Assembly: GCA_011799875.1 (NCBI GenBank)
Contig: CM022299.1
Span: 352,142,526-352,206,525 of the forward strand
Reading direction: 5' to 3'
Length of the DNA stretch: 64,000 nt
Origin: Thinopyrum elongatum
Taxonomy: Eukaryota > Streptophyta > Magnoliopsida > Poales > Poaceae
The position numbers and the translations under genes were made by a program. This document shows, one piece after another, positions 11,501 through 22,300 of the stretch (its first letter is position 1; each line of letters opens with the position of its first letter). Under the pieces are notes generated by a model that ran no database searches, was not told where the DNA came from, and saw only the letters and a program-made list of their open reading frames with translations.

Positions 11501-12902
11501 GGGGTGGGCCCCAGCCGGCCACGTTGGCGGCGGCGCCGGAGAGGGCTCCGGCGAGCCTCCCGCGGCGGCGAACTCGCCGGAGGGCGTCGGAAAAGCGCTA
11601 CAGAGCGCCAAAGCGCGTGCTTTCAGGCGCGTTCGAACGGGCATCGAGCGCCGCGTCGAATGGGAGATATGGCAGGGGCGGAGGTGGTCGAAAGAGGCGT
11701 CAGCGACGAGGTCAGCGGCGGCGCGGCTTCGGGCGACGGTGAAATCGGCGAGGCAGCGCGCTACGGCTCGAACTAAAGGGGCAGGTGTGCTCTACGCGCG
11801 CGTGCGAAGACGGTGGACACGGGCCCGTGACCTTTTGGTCACCGGAGGCACACCGGCGACGAGCTCGCGCGGCGTCGCGTTCGGCCACGATGGAGAAGGG
11901 AGCTAGGAGGCGCGCGAGAGCAACCAGAGAGAGTGAGAAGGGGGAGGAGCTCACCGAGCGGCTAAGAAAAGCCCTTGTGAGCTTAGGAGCAGCAGCAGGT
12001 CGCCGGGGATGACGGAGATCGCCGGCGGCCGAGGCGGAAGGAGGCGGCTCGATCCGCGGCCTGCGGTGCTCCCCGGCTAGCACTCGTGGACGGGGACGAG
12101 GCAATCGACGAAGGCGGAGCTGCTGGACAGGTCGGCGAGGCGAGGCGAGGTTGGTTGCCGCGGCTGTGACGGCGAGCGGTGACGGTCGCATTCGGCCGAG
12201 GGGGAGAGGGCGAGCGCGAGGGGATAGAAGGGAAAGGGGAGTGGATGAGGACGACAGGGAGGCTGAGGAGGTCGGCCTTATCCCCTTCGCGGCCACTGTG
12301 GCATCGCGGTGTCGGCCGCTCGCCGGTGCGAGCGCGCGCGTCCACAGCGGCATCAACACGGGGAGGAGGGAGACGACGATGGGACTGTTGGGCTGGGCCT
12401 ACACACTGTGCACTAAGGCCCAGCCAACAGTGGGCTTTCTCATTTACTTATTTCTTTTCTGCTTTTTTTTCAGATGTAGTTTTGCAATATTTTGAGCCAC
12501 CAAATGACTTTGTATAAATGTGAATCTCAGCCACATAAATACAATGCAATATTCTGCACTGCCACAAGAAGTTTGGGCAAGTTTGGAATTCATTTGGATT
12601 TTCCAAAAATAGAAAAGGCATTTATAGTGCTGTTTTGGCACTGTTTAAAACGCTTAGGTCCACTTTGTAGTTGATGGTGATGTTGTTCTCCTTAACAACA
12701 AATGTTTTTGGATTATTTGCTAGAGGGTGAACATTTTTTTCAGCAACTTTTGGGCAACTTTATTTTGCACTTGAATTTGAATTGATTTTCAGAGAGAAAT
12801 TTGAATTGAAGTGTTTAAACATTATGATCAAGCATTGCAAATGAAGATGACTTGACATAATTAACAGATGATCACATTGCTTATTACAACAGGGGTGTTA
12901 CA
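8562..12902 (-). repeat. 5' LTR of the Gypsy element, complete
   Basis: Bounded on the plus strand by TGTGATGCCC and GTGTTACA. Its length is 4341 bp; removing the MITE insertion (about 206 bp) gives about 4135 bp, matching the calculated length of the other LTR. It contains the ATCACCCTCG modules (about 9985-10230) and the GC-rich block (about 11446-12400) in the same positions. As the 5' LTR on the minus strand it would carry the element promoter. Confidence 0.93.
10707..10912. mobile_element. Foldback MITE inside the 5' LTR
   Basis: This segment is absent from the 3' LTR, where the flanking bases are continuous. The left arm (from about 10722, GCTTTTGCTTCTGC, to about 10800) is the near-perfect reverse complement of the right arm (about 10832-10912, ending AGAAGCAAAAG). 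The right-hand counterpart of the outer GGCCCTGTTTGTTTGG seems to be missing, so the right end may be truncated. The superfamily is uncertain (hAT or Harbinger type). A clear target duplication was not found. Confidence 0.85.
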
Positions 12903-12998
12903 AAGGATAACAAAATCAGTAGGTATAACATGCCCACCTAATTTTAGTGGAACATTCTCAGCCACTCCCACTGGCTTCTTGGTGGACTTATCTGCCAT

Positions 12999-13298
12999 CT
13001 ACAAGGTTATACTTGTGGGAACACATTCAACTAAGTTCAATTTGTCATAAAGAGTTAGAGGCATCACACTTACCCCTGCTCCTACATCACAAAGAGCATT
13101 ATTTATATCCAGATTACCGATTGAGCAAGGTATCATAGGTATACCTGGATCTCCGAGCTTCTTTGGTATCTTATCCTTGAAGGGATACTCCGTTATCATA
13201 TCTACATGTTCCTTCAAGTTCATACTTCTCTTATTTGTTACAATATCACGCATGAACTTGGCAAAAGTAGGAATCTTCAAGATATTAGTTACGTGCAT
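12999..13298 (-). pseudogene. Athila-like retropepsin fragment
   Basis: A 99-codon minus-strand frame. It contains FAKFMRDIVTNKR and a protease-like segment, NALCDVGAGVSVMPLTLYDKL, in which the expected active-site D-L/S-G-A has become D-V-G-A. In this clade the protease follows gag and precedes RT. The C-terminal part and RT are cut off by the insertion boundary at 12902/12903. It is a relic, not a functional gene. Confidence 0.78.
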
Positions 13299-13305
13299 AG
13301 AAACT

Positions 13306-14006
13306 TTAAGATTGGCTATTGCTTAAAAAGGAGGAATAAACTACATCATCCGAACGAGGTCTTACAGCCTTGGGATAAGGAAGGGTTTTATTTGCTTTAC
13401 CTTTGTCTTTCTCCTTTTCCTTACCTTTCTCTTTATTCCTCGATGCTTGGCTGTTTTCTCCTCTAGTGGGATAAGGTGGTCTGGTGTTATTTTCCACCCT
13501 TGGTTCTTCAACTCTTCCAGCTTCCGGGGCTACTTCTTCTTTGTTATTGTCCCCAGCTTCTGTCTCAGCGTCAGGATCATCTTCTTTGTTAGCTTCTGCT
13601 TCATTACCTTGAGCATCTTGATGAACCTGTTCTTCTGGTTCTTCCTCACCAAAAGGAGTTCTCTGTTCCCTTGAGATTGACTTTGGCTTTCTCTTCTTCT
13701 TTGTTCTAGCTCCTTCTCGTACCACTCCGGGCCTTTAGGGTCCTGTATTATTTGACCACTACGAGTCAAAATTTCATTAGTAGAAACGGGACTATCTTTA
13801 TCTAATTGAGCAAGAACCAAAGATTGAGTTTCGGAAATTTGAGAACATTGGGTTTCTATCATGCGAGAGTGTTTATCGAGATTCTTTACTGCTTGACTTA
13901 ACCCTTCTACCTCTCGAGAAAGGTAGGTTATAACCTTTTCATTATGATAAATGCACCTTTGAAAGTCTCTGTTGAAGTTGTCTTGGTGGAATTTGAACTT
14001 ATTCAT
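13306..14006 (-). pseudogene. Athila-like gag C-terminal linker, frameshifted
   Basis: Two overlapping minus-strand frames (13530-14006 and 13306-13725) together give a hydrophilic region rich in Glu, Lys and Gln. It runs from helical segments such as LSREVEGLSQAVKNLDKH to a charged EEEPEEQ and KEKGKEKEKDKGK stretch. This composition is typical of the gag to protease linker in this clade. The switch between frames near 13.6 kb shows a frameshift. No zinc knuckle is evident. Confidence 0.65.
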
Positions 14007-14227
14007 TGTTTCTTGAAGTTCGTCCTCCTACCGATAGATACTAAATATATCCACTTTTTCATTAATAACATGTTCAACAGGTTTACCTTTTTCTTGAGTA
14101 CCCTTTTTAAATTCTTCCATGTCTTCAATATGATAGATTTTTCCATTAGGCTTGATTGGTTCCTCGATATTCCACTGTTCTTGTGCAGTCATGGTCTTTT
14201 CTATAAGTCCTTTCCCTTCTTCAAGGG

Positions 14228-14764
14228 TTAAAGACATGAATCACCCCCTACACTCAAATCAAGAATTGATTTTGATTCCTCATTAGTTCCATCATAAAAC
14301 ATATGAAGTGTAACATATTCAGCATAACCATGGTTAGGGCATAAGTTCAAGAATTTAGAATATCTCTCCCAAGCTTTATATAAACTTTCACCGTCTTCCT
14401 GGACGAATAGGGTGAGATTTCTTATTAATTTAGTAATCTTCGAGCTTGGAGGAAATTTATTCGTAAACTTTTCAGCACACATAAGCCAGCTGGTTATACT
14501 TCCTTGAGGTAATTGATTATACCATTTCTCAGCATCATCTTTTAAATAAAACCTGAAGAGTCTTAATAATACAAATTCTCGTGGCAGATCTTTCAGTTTA
14601 AAAGTTCCACATAAAGTATCAAAAAACATGAGATGTGCTTGAGGGTCCTCTTCTTTGGTTCCTGCAAAGGCATGCTTTCTAACTTCTGCAATGCGATCAC
14701 AGTCAATCGAATACTCTTTGGCATAATTGGTAGGATATACTATAGGAGATCTAGAAGTAAACAC
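14228..14764 (-). pseudogene. gag: Athila-like retrotransposon gag domain
   Basis: A 178-codon minus-strand frame matching the plant retrotransposon gag domain: DPQAHLMFFDTLCGTFK, LLRLFRFYLKDDAEKWYNQLP, SITSWLMCAEKF, and a region near GESLYKAWERYSKFL. The frame continues into a separate short frame (14028-14237) after a break. It would have formed the particle shell. The open length is kept by chance or recent activity, but neighbouring breaks make the whole gag non-functional. Confidence 0.85.
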
Positions 14765-15018
14765 TGGAGCACAATGACCCCTAATAGTTTTCTTTGGCTT
14801 TCAAGTAATCAATATTTCTGCAAACAAAGTGTTAAGCTCAATCGTTTCACCATTTTTGTACTTTTCTATTAATGAAGCTTGTTGCTCCTAAGGAAAACGA
14901 GCAATATAATCTGGTAGATACGTTCTTTCAGAACGAGTAGACCACCTGTGACTTACAGGAAGCATCTACAATAACAACACCTGCAAAAACAGTTACGAAA
15001 CAAATACTCTACACTTAG

Positions 15019-15035
15019 CTCCCCGGCAAGCGCCA
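15019..15035 (-). other. Primer-binding site, tRNA-Asp type (degenerate)
   Basis: The minus strand reads TGGCGCTTGCCGGGGAG, close to the TGGCGCCGTTGCCGGGGA primer site known from Athila-group elements. It lies five bases from a possible LTR edge, TGTTTTGATG, at 15041. Confidence 0.75.
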
Positions 15036-15040
15036 GAAAA

Positions 15041-15580
15041 TGTTTTGATGCATGCAAGCCAAACAGGGTAGTGTAGCACTTTCGCAGAAGTATCCCAATG
15101 AGTAATCGTCCCAACGAAGAGCGGAGGAGAATATTTATAGTGGCACTTCTGTCACACACAAGGTGTCACAGCTCTGGTGTGAAGTAATTGCTTAATCTTC
15201 TGAAAATATTGTTACTGTCTTGAACGCGGTGACTCCGATGTATATGGTTTCAGTGAGCCCGAGTTGAATTTGTGGTTTGTCATATAGTGGGAGTTTGAGA
15301 AATTTTCTGAGGCTTTTGGAGTTTGACCTATAAGCACTTGAGCTATGAACTCATCATCTCAACCTCATCCCTTTTTGATAGTATTGGCATACCTACGGAC
15401 TCAATGTGATCTTGGATCACTAAATGTAAAACGAAGTCTTGAGGCTTGATCCAATACTTGTCCTTAGCATGTTGAGGGGTCCTTCTCTACTTCCCAAGTT
15501 GTACTAAAATGGTTTATCCTGAAATATAATCAAGAACAATATTAGTCCAAGGATATGTATGTTGAAATGAATTATCAAAC
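15041..15580 (-). repeat. Probable LTR remnant of the Athila-like element
   Basis: Starts with TGTTTTGATG next to the primer site and is low in coding potential. The outer end cannot be placed; the sequence changes character to GC-richer text at about 15595. The other LTR is outside the window, so the length cannot be checked. Confidence 0.5.
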
Positions 15581-15594
15581 CACCAATGCATTGA

Positions 15595-16090
15595 TTGTGT
15601 GCGCTTTCACCAACCCCGCTGGCTCCTAGACAGAGCCAAGAGCCCCGCCTGGCCGCGTATGAAGCCCGGGGAAACTTATTCAGACGCAACGCCGCCGCAC
15701 CAACAATCTACGACAACAAAAATATCCGCACCAACAATCACTTGACATTACCAGTACCACAAAAGGGATTCACAACGCATTCAGGAAGTGAACGACACTC
15801 AAGTGCCGCCAACATCAGATCCAATCACCAAAGACCAGATAATTGGTTTTCACACTGAGGAACAAGTTTGAGCCAATCCGAGCAATGCCTTCAACAAGGT
15901 AATGACACAATAAATATCGCCACTGACAGATATAACCAATAAGCTCAGACCTCGGGTTTTCACCCGGAGCTCGAGACAGATGCTTGACAAGCACCACCAA
16001 GTCAAAGTCGTCTAGCGCGTACATTCATAGGTATGAGTTTGTGTATGTATGTAAACATATGTGATTGTACTATGTTAAAAAAAGAAATTG
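15595..16090 (+). repeat. Unclassified transposon-derived segment with short A-run
   Basis: Moderately GC-rich sequence without a recognised protein, ending in a TG-rich tract (about 16030-16070) and AAAAAAA at about 16077. An A-run after a TG-rich end suggests a retroposon or LINE 3' end. This is a pattern-based guess. Confidence 0.4.
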
Positions 16091-16800
16091 TAATGCCAGC
16101 TGGTTAATAAATTCTCTAAAATTCTCTCAATAATTTAATATTTATGAAAATATTCTAACAGTTTCTTTTTTGCAGGAAAACTTCCAATCTATTAATCATC
16201 AATCATTGCAGTACAACGAACACTAGAAAAAAAATTACATCCAGATCCGTAAACCACCTAGCGACGACTACAAATACTAAAGCGAGCCAAAGGTGCGCCG
16301 GCGTCATCACCCCTCCCGCTGGAGCTGAGCAAAACTTGTTGTAGTAGACAGCCGGGAAGTCATCGTGCCAAAGCCCCATAGGACCAACGCACCAGACAGC
16401 CGATGAAGAGAATTGTAAATAGAAAAGATCCAACCTAAAGACACATTGACGCAGACTGGATCCGAGCGTATCCACCAAAGACAACCACTGACCGAATCAT
16501 GCAAGATCCCCCGGAGACATAGCTCCCCATGCCCTCCGATGATGCTAGACGCATCACCGGGATGGGGGCTAGGCGGGGAGAACCTTATTTCATATACAGG
16601 GAGCCCTTTACTATCGTGTTAAGATCACCGATTCAGGACCCCATACCCGAGATCCGCGGGATTTAGCTCCGACACTAAGGCCATAGGAGACGAGGCAGAA
16701 CGGCGGCGCCACCGATTGGAGGCATAAACCCTAGCCGTCTTTTTTGATTGGAGAAGAGGTGAAGGGGTCGCCAACTGTGTCGCACCATTATAAATTGGTT
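16091..16800. repeat. Unclassified degenerate transposon-like sequence
   Basis: Short frames only. The stretch around 16500-16750 (CACCGGGATGGGGGCTAGGC and ATAAACCCTAGCCGTC) has the look of a GC-rich untranslated region of a grass transposon read on the minus strand. The AT-rich motif AATATTCTAACAGTT occurs at both about 16147 and 16817, suggesting a duplicated flank. Not assigned to a family. Confidence 0.4.
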
Positions 16801-17470
16801 TTACTTGACATTTAAAAAATATTCTAACAGTTAGGAAGAGCTTGAATGGATTGACATTATTACGTCTAACACTGCCGCTGCTACAGTTCTTCATAGTCCT
16901 TATAATTATGAATAGGACAGCCAAAATTGGTTGAAATGAAATTTTCTCTACGACAAATCCATTGTTCGGACATGGTCACGAAGTGTCACGACGAAACCTA
17001 CTACCCTTCACTTTTTTCTTCGGAAATGCTAAAAATTAAGCATGACAAATTAAACGTATTTTATGAAAAATTATGTTGTCGTGAGGATGTCAATTTCTTT
17101 TAACGAGGATGACAAGTCTTGACAAAAAACAGAACATGACAACGATTTGCCATGCTTGCCAAAGAAAATTGCCATCCTCAAAACGACATAATTTGTCATC
17201 TCGGTTATTCGATTTGCCATGCTGAAAAATCCGACGTTCGCTTTGTAGCGAAATCTTTTCTCCATAAGGATCGTCGTGTCACCGGATCTGGTTTCACGCA
17301 CGCTGTTATCCTGGACATAACCACCGGCTTACGTCAATAATTTAGCTTTACCCTCTTGTCGATGCATTAACAGACTAACCGTAACGCTTCGTTCTCGCAC
17401 AAACTAAACGTAAACGCAGCGTGCAGTTACGTACGCTCACCGTTGGATCTACCGCAACCGGAGTTCCACG
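16801..17470. other. Intergenic sequence upstream of the CIP1-like gene
   Basis: No gene seen. Motifs of the TTTGCCATGC / TTGCCATCC kind recur at about 17145-17225, the same motif type as in the 42 kb and 62 kb regions. Promoter elements could not be identified with confidence. Confidence 0.4.
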
Positions 17471-17499
17471 GCATAGAAGATAGAACCACAAAAGATTCC

Positions 17500-18215
17500 T
17501 CGTGGAGACAAGATGGCTCACAAGCCAACAAGAACAAAAGCAGTGCGCCATCTGTGGCACAGTAGCAGGAGGCCGTCCTCGTGAGCCCCCGCACCGGCCA
17601 CCGCGAATTCCTTTTTGTTTGCTTCCGCAGCTTTGGAGGAGAGACAAGAGCCGGCATGGCTGGCTCCCACGCCCCCGCCAGCTCAGACAGACCCGCACTG
17701 CCTCGTGGGCCTCTGCCGCCATGTGGCCACAAAGGTGGTGCATCTCGCGTTCGAATTGGCGGGAGCGGTGTTCGGGTTCGGGGGCGATCCCGTAATAAGC
17801 CGCAGACACGGAGGGTATTCAGCTTCAGCCAGACGCCCAAGGGCTCACGCAGTCACGCTGTTCACTCGCTGCCCTGTGAGTGCGAGGCCGCCTGACTCTG
17901 CCCACACATTTGGCAGAGGCGGTCGAGAGAGAGCCTGTGGCCGCGGCTTGCTCCTGTGGCGATCGAGCAACCGCCCGCTCCACCCCTTCCGGTAACTCCT
18001 TTTGTCTCTCTCCCACTCGGCTCCCATCTCTCCTTGTTCGGTTTGCTCCCCCTGTTCCGATCTGCTAAGTGACAGCTCCGCTCGGCTTCAGTCCATGCGC
18101 GGTACCTGACCATGCTTGCTCTTTCGTTACTGTTGTTTTTTCTCAGATCTTAGCAGTTCGAGTTCAACAAGAGGCGGGGGATATAGAGTGAAGGAGGCAC
18201 GAATAATTTCGTCGG
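17500..18215 (+). promoter_or_regulatory. Probable promoter and 5' UTR region of the CIP1-like gene
   Basis: A CpG-rich stretch (about 17500-18110) with pyrimidine-rich text near 18000, typical of plant transcription start regions. A plausible untranslated exon end is the donor CCG|GTAACT (exon end 17991). A second candidate untranslated exon, 18147-18215, has an acceptor TTTTTTCTCAG and a donor CGG|GTACGT. Transcript evidence would decide the exon structure; several open frames here are composition artefacts. Confidence 0.45.
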
Positions 18216-18651
18216 GTACGTTTCTTGATCTGTTCACTCTGTTAGGTAAACAAACCTGGGGATAGTTTGACATCCAAACTGAACCCAGCCCAGACTGTAT
18301 TTTTTTGAGGATAACAGCAGGAGCTCTGCTTATGCTTTATTTAGAAGGGGAGAGGTAGAACAATCAGGTGGAACATCACCAGAGTGCGCAGAGAAGAGAA
18401 ACTGAAAATGGAGCCACAAAAGCAAGCAGCAGGTGCTCACATCAGTAAACCTCTAGCGTCACGCCTCCAGCAACCGAACCAAACCAAACCAAAACAAAAA
18501 GCTGGCATCCAGACTAAACCGAACTGCATGCCTTTTCCACCCAACCCAATCCAAGCTGTTTCTCATTTATGGACTAATAAACCCATAGATTCAAACCATG
18601 GACAAAGCAATAAGCAAGTAGCAGAGTAGTCTAGGAAAATGGAGAGAGGCG

Positions 18652-19054
18652 TTTTGGAGGCCGAGCTCCATGGAGGCCTTTATTTTTGAAAAATTCAAGT
18701 TCAAACTTTTATGGTTCAAAAAATTCTGAAAAAAAATATGCATGTATGTAAGGATGTAAACCACATGTGTGTAAAAATTCATGATGAAATACCTTGAGTT
18801 GCGACCTGTACAAAAAAGACAAATTCATGGCCTGGAAGGATGAATAGTATCATGTGTTAAACAGCCTCAGATTTGTCTTTTTTTGCACAGCCCTTATTTT
18901 AATGTATTTTGAACCGAAAATTTACACACATGTGTGTTATACCTTCATGTATATCTGTATTTTTTTTTAGAATTTTTTAAAATGTAAAAATATGAATTTC
19001 AATGAAATTTCAAATTTGAACTTGGAGGCCTCACTGGAGGCCGAGCTCCAAAAG
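18652..19054. mobile_element. MITE-like foldback element in leader intron
   Basis: About 400 bp bounded by inverted TTTTGGAGGCC-type ends: GGAGGCCGAGCTCCATGGAGG on the left and GGAGGCCGAGCTCCAAAA on the right. Inner segments such as ACACATGTGTGT and TGAATTT/AAATTCA also pair across the element. It lies in the inferred leader intron (18216-19329). No certain target duplication was found, so the superfamily is open. Confidence 0.7.
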
Positions 19055-19329
19055 GGATTTCCGAGGAAAATGATAGCTAGCTGCTATATACATCATGTAG
19101 GTGTTCTTGGATGTGTCAGCTGGCATCAAGATGCTATACTGTGCAAGGATGAGGGTGACAAGCATATCCATATCTTAGTTTGTGCCCTATGTCATGTCAC
19201 TACTGCTTAATAAATGAGTGAAGTGCGCAGTAGGTCCTTGAACCTACTGCTTAATTAAATGGTTCCTCTTGTGACAATTGTTCTCCCGTATGAGTTGTGA
19301 ATTAATTGTTTTTTTTGGTTCTTGCACAG

Positions 19330-19396
19330 TTCACCTTTGAGTCATCTGTCGTTCAGGAGTGAAGGTTGTGGATATAGTGACCTTCAGCAGTCCAGC
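19330..19396 (+). other. 5' UTR part of the exon carrying the start codon
   Basis: A pyrimidine-rich tract ending TTCTTGCACAG gives a good acceptor at 19328-19329. The exon then runs untranslated to the ATG at 19397. Inferred from splice signals only. Confidence 0.55.
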
Positions 19397-22300
19397 ATGA
19401 CGAAGAAACACAAAAATAGAAAGTCCAAACATCTATTGGAGAACAAAAAGGGTATTCTCTTGACTAGTATGCAACTCGCATCAATTATCATGCACGTTTT
19501 TGTGTTCTAGACTGTAGAGGGACCACCAATCACATTTTTTCCATTCATCAAATTATTTTCCAAAATAGAATATTCCTGTTGAGTGTGGATATATTAGTGA
19601 TTTAGCTTATATTTTGCCTGATCATCCAAGCACTCCAGCTTCTACCATGTATTGTTTGAATAAAGACTGTTGAGTGTGGATATATTAGTGATTTAGCTTA
19701 TATTTTGCCTGATCATCCAAGCACTCCAGCTTCTACCATGTATTGTTTGAATAAAGACTGTTGAGTGTGGATATATTAGTGATTTAGCTTATATTTTGCC
19801 TGCTCATCCAAGCACTCCAGCTTCTACCATGTATTGTTTGAATAAAGTTTAGTTGTTTTTGTTATTTCCTCAGGTGTTGATGAGAATGTGGAGCACATTT
19901 TGCGAATGATAGGAGAGGAGAGTGAGCTGGCTGAAAGCGAACCAGATGATTCTGGAAATACCTTGAAGAAATCAAAACTATCCTCCCTTGTAAAGGGCTT
20001 CCATGAAGACTACCAATACCTTCACAAGCACTGCAAAGATCTAATCAGTAAACTAGAAAATGTTGAGCACAGTTCCACTGGTTCAGATTCATCCGATTCA
20101 GACTCGGAAGGAGACAGATCGGACACTGACGTTCCTAATCAGAAACTAGATGCATTAAATGAAGAAAATGACTGGATGCAGAAGCTTGCTGGAGAACATC
20201 AAGGTGAAGAGCAAAATATGGAGGCAGAGATTCAGAAGCTGAAACAAAATTCAGAAGAAAAAACGAAAGAAATATCTGATATGAAGAAGCTATTAGAAAA
20301 AGCAATAATGGACAAAGAAGCTACTAGTTCAGATGTTGTAAACTTGTCATCAGAGAACGAACATCTAAAATTGTTGGTTGAAGGTGCAGAGAAGGAGGCA
20401 GCAGAATCCCTGAAGACATCAACAGACATGGAGAATGAGATGAGGATGTTATCTGGCGAGAAACAAATTATGGAAAAAGAGAGGGATGACCTGAAGATTT
20501 TAATTATAGACCTGGAGAACAAGAGGGAAGATATGAGCAATCAGCTGCAAGATACAGTGGAGAAATGCAATTCCTTGTCATCCCAACTTGAGAAGGCCCA
20601 CTTAGCTGAGAAAGAAGTGCAGACCTTGTTATCAGAAATCCAAAAATCCAAGAATGAGAACTTGATGCTGTCAGTGGAATGTGATAACCTGAAAGCAAAT
20701 GAGAAGAATGTGGATATCAAGTTTTCCGAACTGAGGGGAACTCTTGCTGAAACAAGAGCTAAAAATGACTCCTTGATTGCAGAAAACAGTTTACTGGAAA
20801 GCAAGCTTCAACATTTAGGGGTGGAGATAGATGGTATGACAGTGGAGAAAGAGGAGCTAATGAACAATCTGAACAAGGAACGTGGTGCTGCAGAAGAAGA
20901 AAAATTAAGAGTAGTATCAGAACATTCCAAGTGTTTGAATGAGTTGGAGCAGGCACAATGTAGCATCAAGGAACTAGAAAATGAAATGGAATCAACAAAA
21001 CTTGCACTGAGTGATAATATTGCAGTGCTACTGAAAGAAAAGAATTCCGCGGCATCAGAGCTAAAGCAGTTAGAAGCTTCTTTGAAGAATCTTGAACACG
21101 AGTTCGAACAACAACTTCAGCAAATTTCAGTTATGCAGAAGGATAATGAAGACCTGGCGTTGGTGAATTCAAATCTGCATAATGAGCTTGCAGCAGTGCT
21201 CGGAGAAAAGAATGAAGCTGTTGCTTCTAGTATTGATCTTGAAAATAAGTTTCAACAGCAAAACCAACAAATTTCAAGTCTTCAGGAGGCCATTGAAGGC
21301 CTCAGAGCGGCAAAGGCTGAAATGTATAATGAGGTTATAGTACACGAGGAGGAGAAAAATGCAGCAGTTGCTCAGTTAGAGCAGTCGGAGGCTTACGTCA
21401 AGAACCTCCAGAGCGAGATAGAACTAAAACAGAATGAAATTTCACTTTTCCAGCAAGCTAATGAAGAACTGCAGGAGAAAAATTCTAGCTTGGGTAGGCA
21501 GCTGGAAGAAGTTAAGACTGATCTACAGGCGGAGATCATTCTGTTACAAGGAGAAAAGCAACAAATCATTGATGATTTGCAACAGTCAAACACTTCAGTC
21601 AAGACCCTCGAACGTGAGTTAGAGCAGCAAAGAGAACAAAACTATATTCTACAGCTTGCCAATGAAGATCTGCAGAAGAATAACTGTAACCTGAAGAAAC
21701 AATTTGAAGATGCCATGGTTAGCCGCCACGCTGAAATTATAGTACTCCAAGACGAGAAGAAAAAAAACCTTTCGGAGTTGCAGCAGTCCGAGGCTTCCAT
21801 CCAGAATCTAAGAACTGAGTTAGATCAAGGACGAGAGCAAATTTCGATCTTGCATCTAGCTAATGAAGAAATGAAGAATAGAAGTGCTAGCTTGAACAAC
21901 CAATTGGAGGAATCAAGGAGCAGCTTGTCTGAGGAGATTGTAGCACTACGTGAACAGAATGAAATAGCCCTGTCAGATTTACATCAGTCTCATGCTTCCA
22001 TTGGGAACTTGGGGATAGAGTTAGAAAAGCGAAATGCGAGTGTTTCAGTTTTACAGCAAGCCAGTGATGATTTACAGCAGAACATCTCTGCCCTGACCGA
22101 AGAATTCAACGAAGTCAAGGCTGAGTTGCAGAAGAAGATTAAAGTGACACAAGAAGAGAAGGATACGCTTTTAACCCAACTAAAGCAGGCAGAGTTTTCT
22201 ATCAAGAACCTTGAATCTGAGATAGCTCGGTTAAAGGAGGATCTTTCAATTCAGCTAGAAAACAATTCCAGCTTGAACAAACAATTTGAGGAATCAAGGA

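Larger units (their letters stand above)
1..12902 (-). mobile_element. Chromodomain Gypsy LTR retrotransposon, 3' LTR cut by window edge
   Basis: The element reads on the minus strand: 5' LTR (8562-12902), primer-binding site, gag, protease, RT, RNase H, integrase with a chromodomain-like tail, polypurine tract and 3' LTR (1-3505). The order RT before integrase defines Gypsy. Window base 1 aligns to base 9200 of the other LTR, so 638 bases are missing and the whole element is about 13.5 kb. LTRs begin TGTAACACCC and end GGGGCATCACA on the coding strand. Base 12903 onward is an older Athila-like element, so this is a nested insertion; its target duplication cannot be tested because the left flank is outside. 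Hand comparison of about 430 bases of the two LTRs shows about 18 substitutions (about 4%). The clade (Tekay-like) is inferred from the C-terminal chromodomain-like tail. Confidence 0.93.
12903..15040 (-). mobile_element. Older Athila-like Gypsy element, interrupted by the chromodomain Gypsy
   Basis: Minus-strand gag and protease remains followed (rightward) by a primer-binding site and an LTR start at about 15041. RT, integrase and the other LTR are not in the window; they should lie left of the inserted element, upstream of base 1. The Athila-like assignment rests on the tRNA-Asp-type primer site and on gag motifs such as LPREFVLLRLFRFYLKD. Several frameshifts and stops show it is old. Confidence 0.8.

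Noticed and set aside
17375..18113. Many overlapping frames of 60-144 codons around the putative promoter
   Set aside because: All lie in CpG-rich sequence with no recognised motif and overlap on both strands; they look like composition effects in a promoter/5' UTR.
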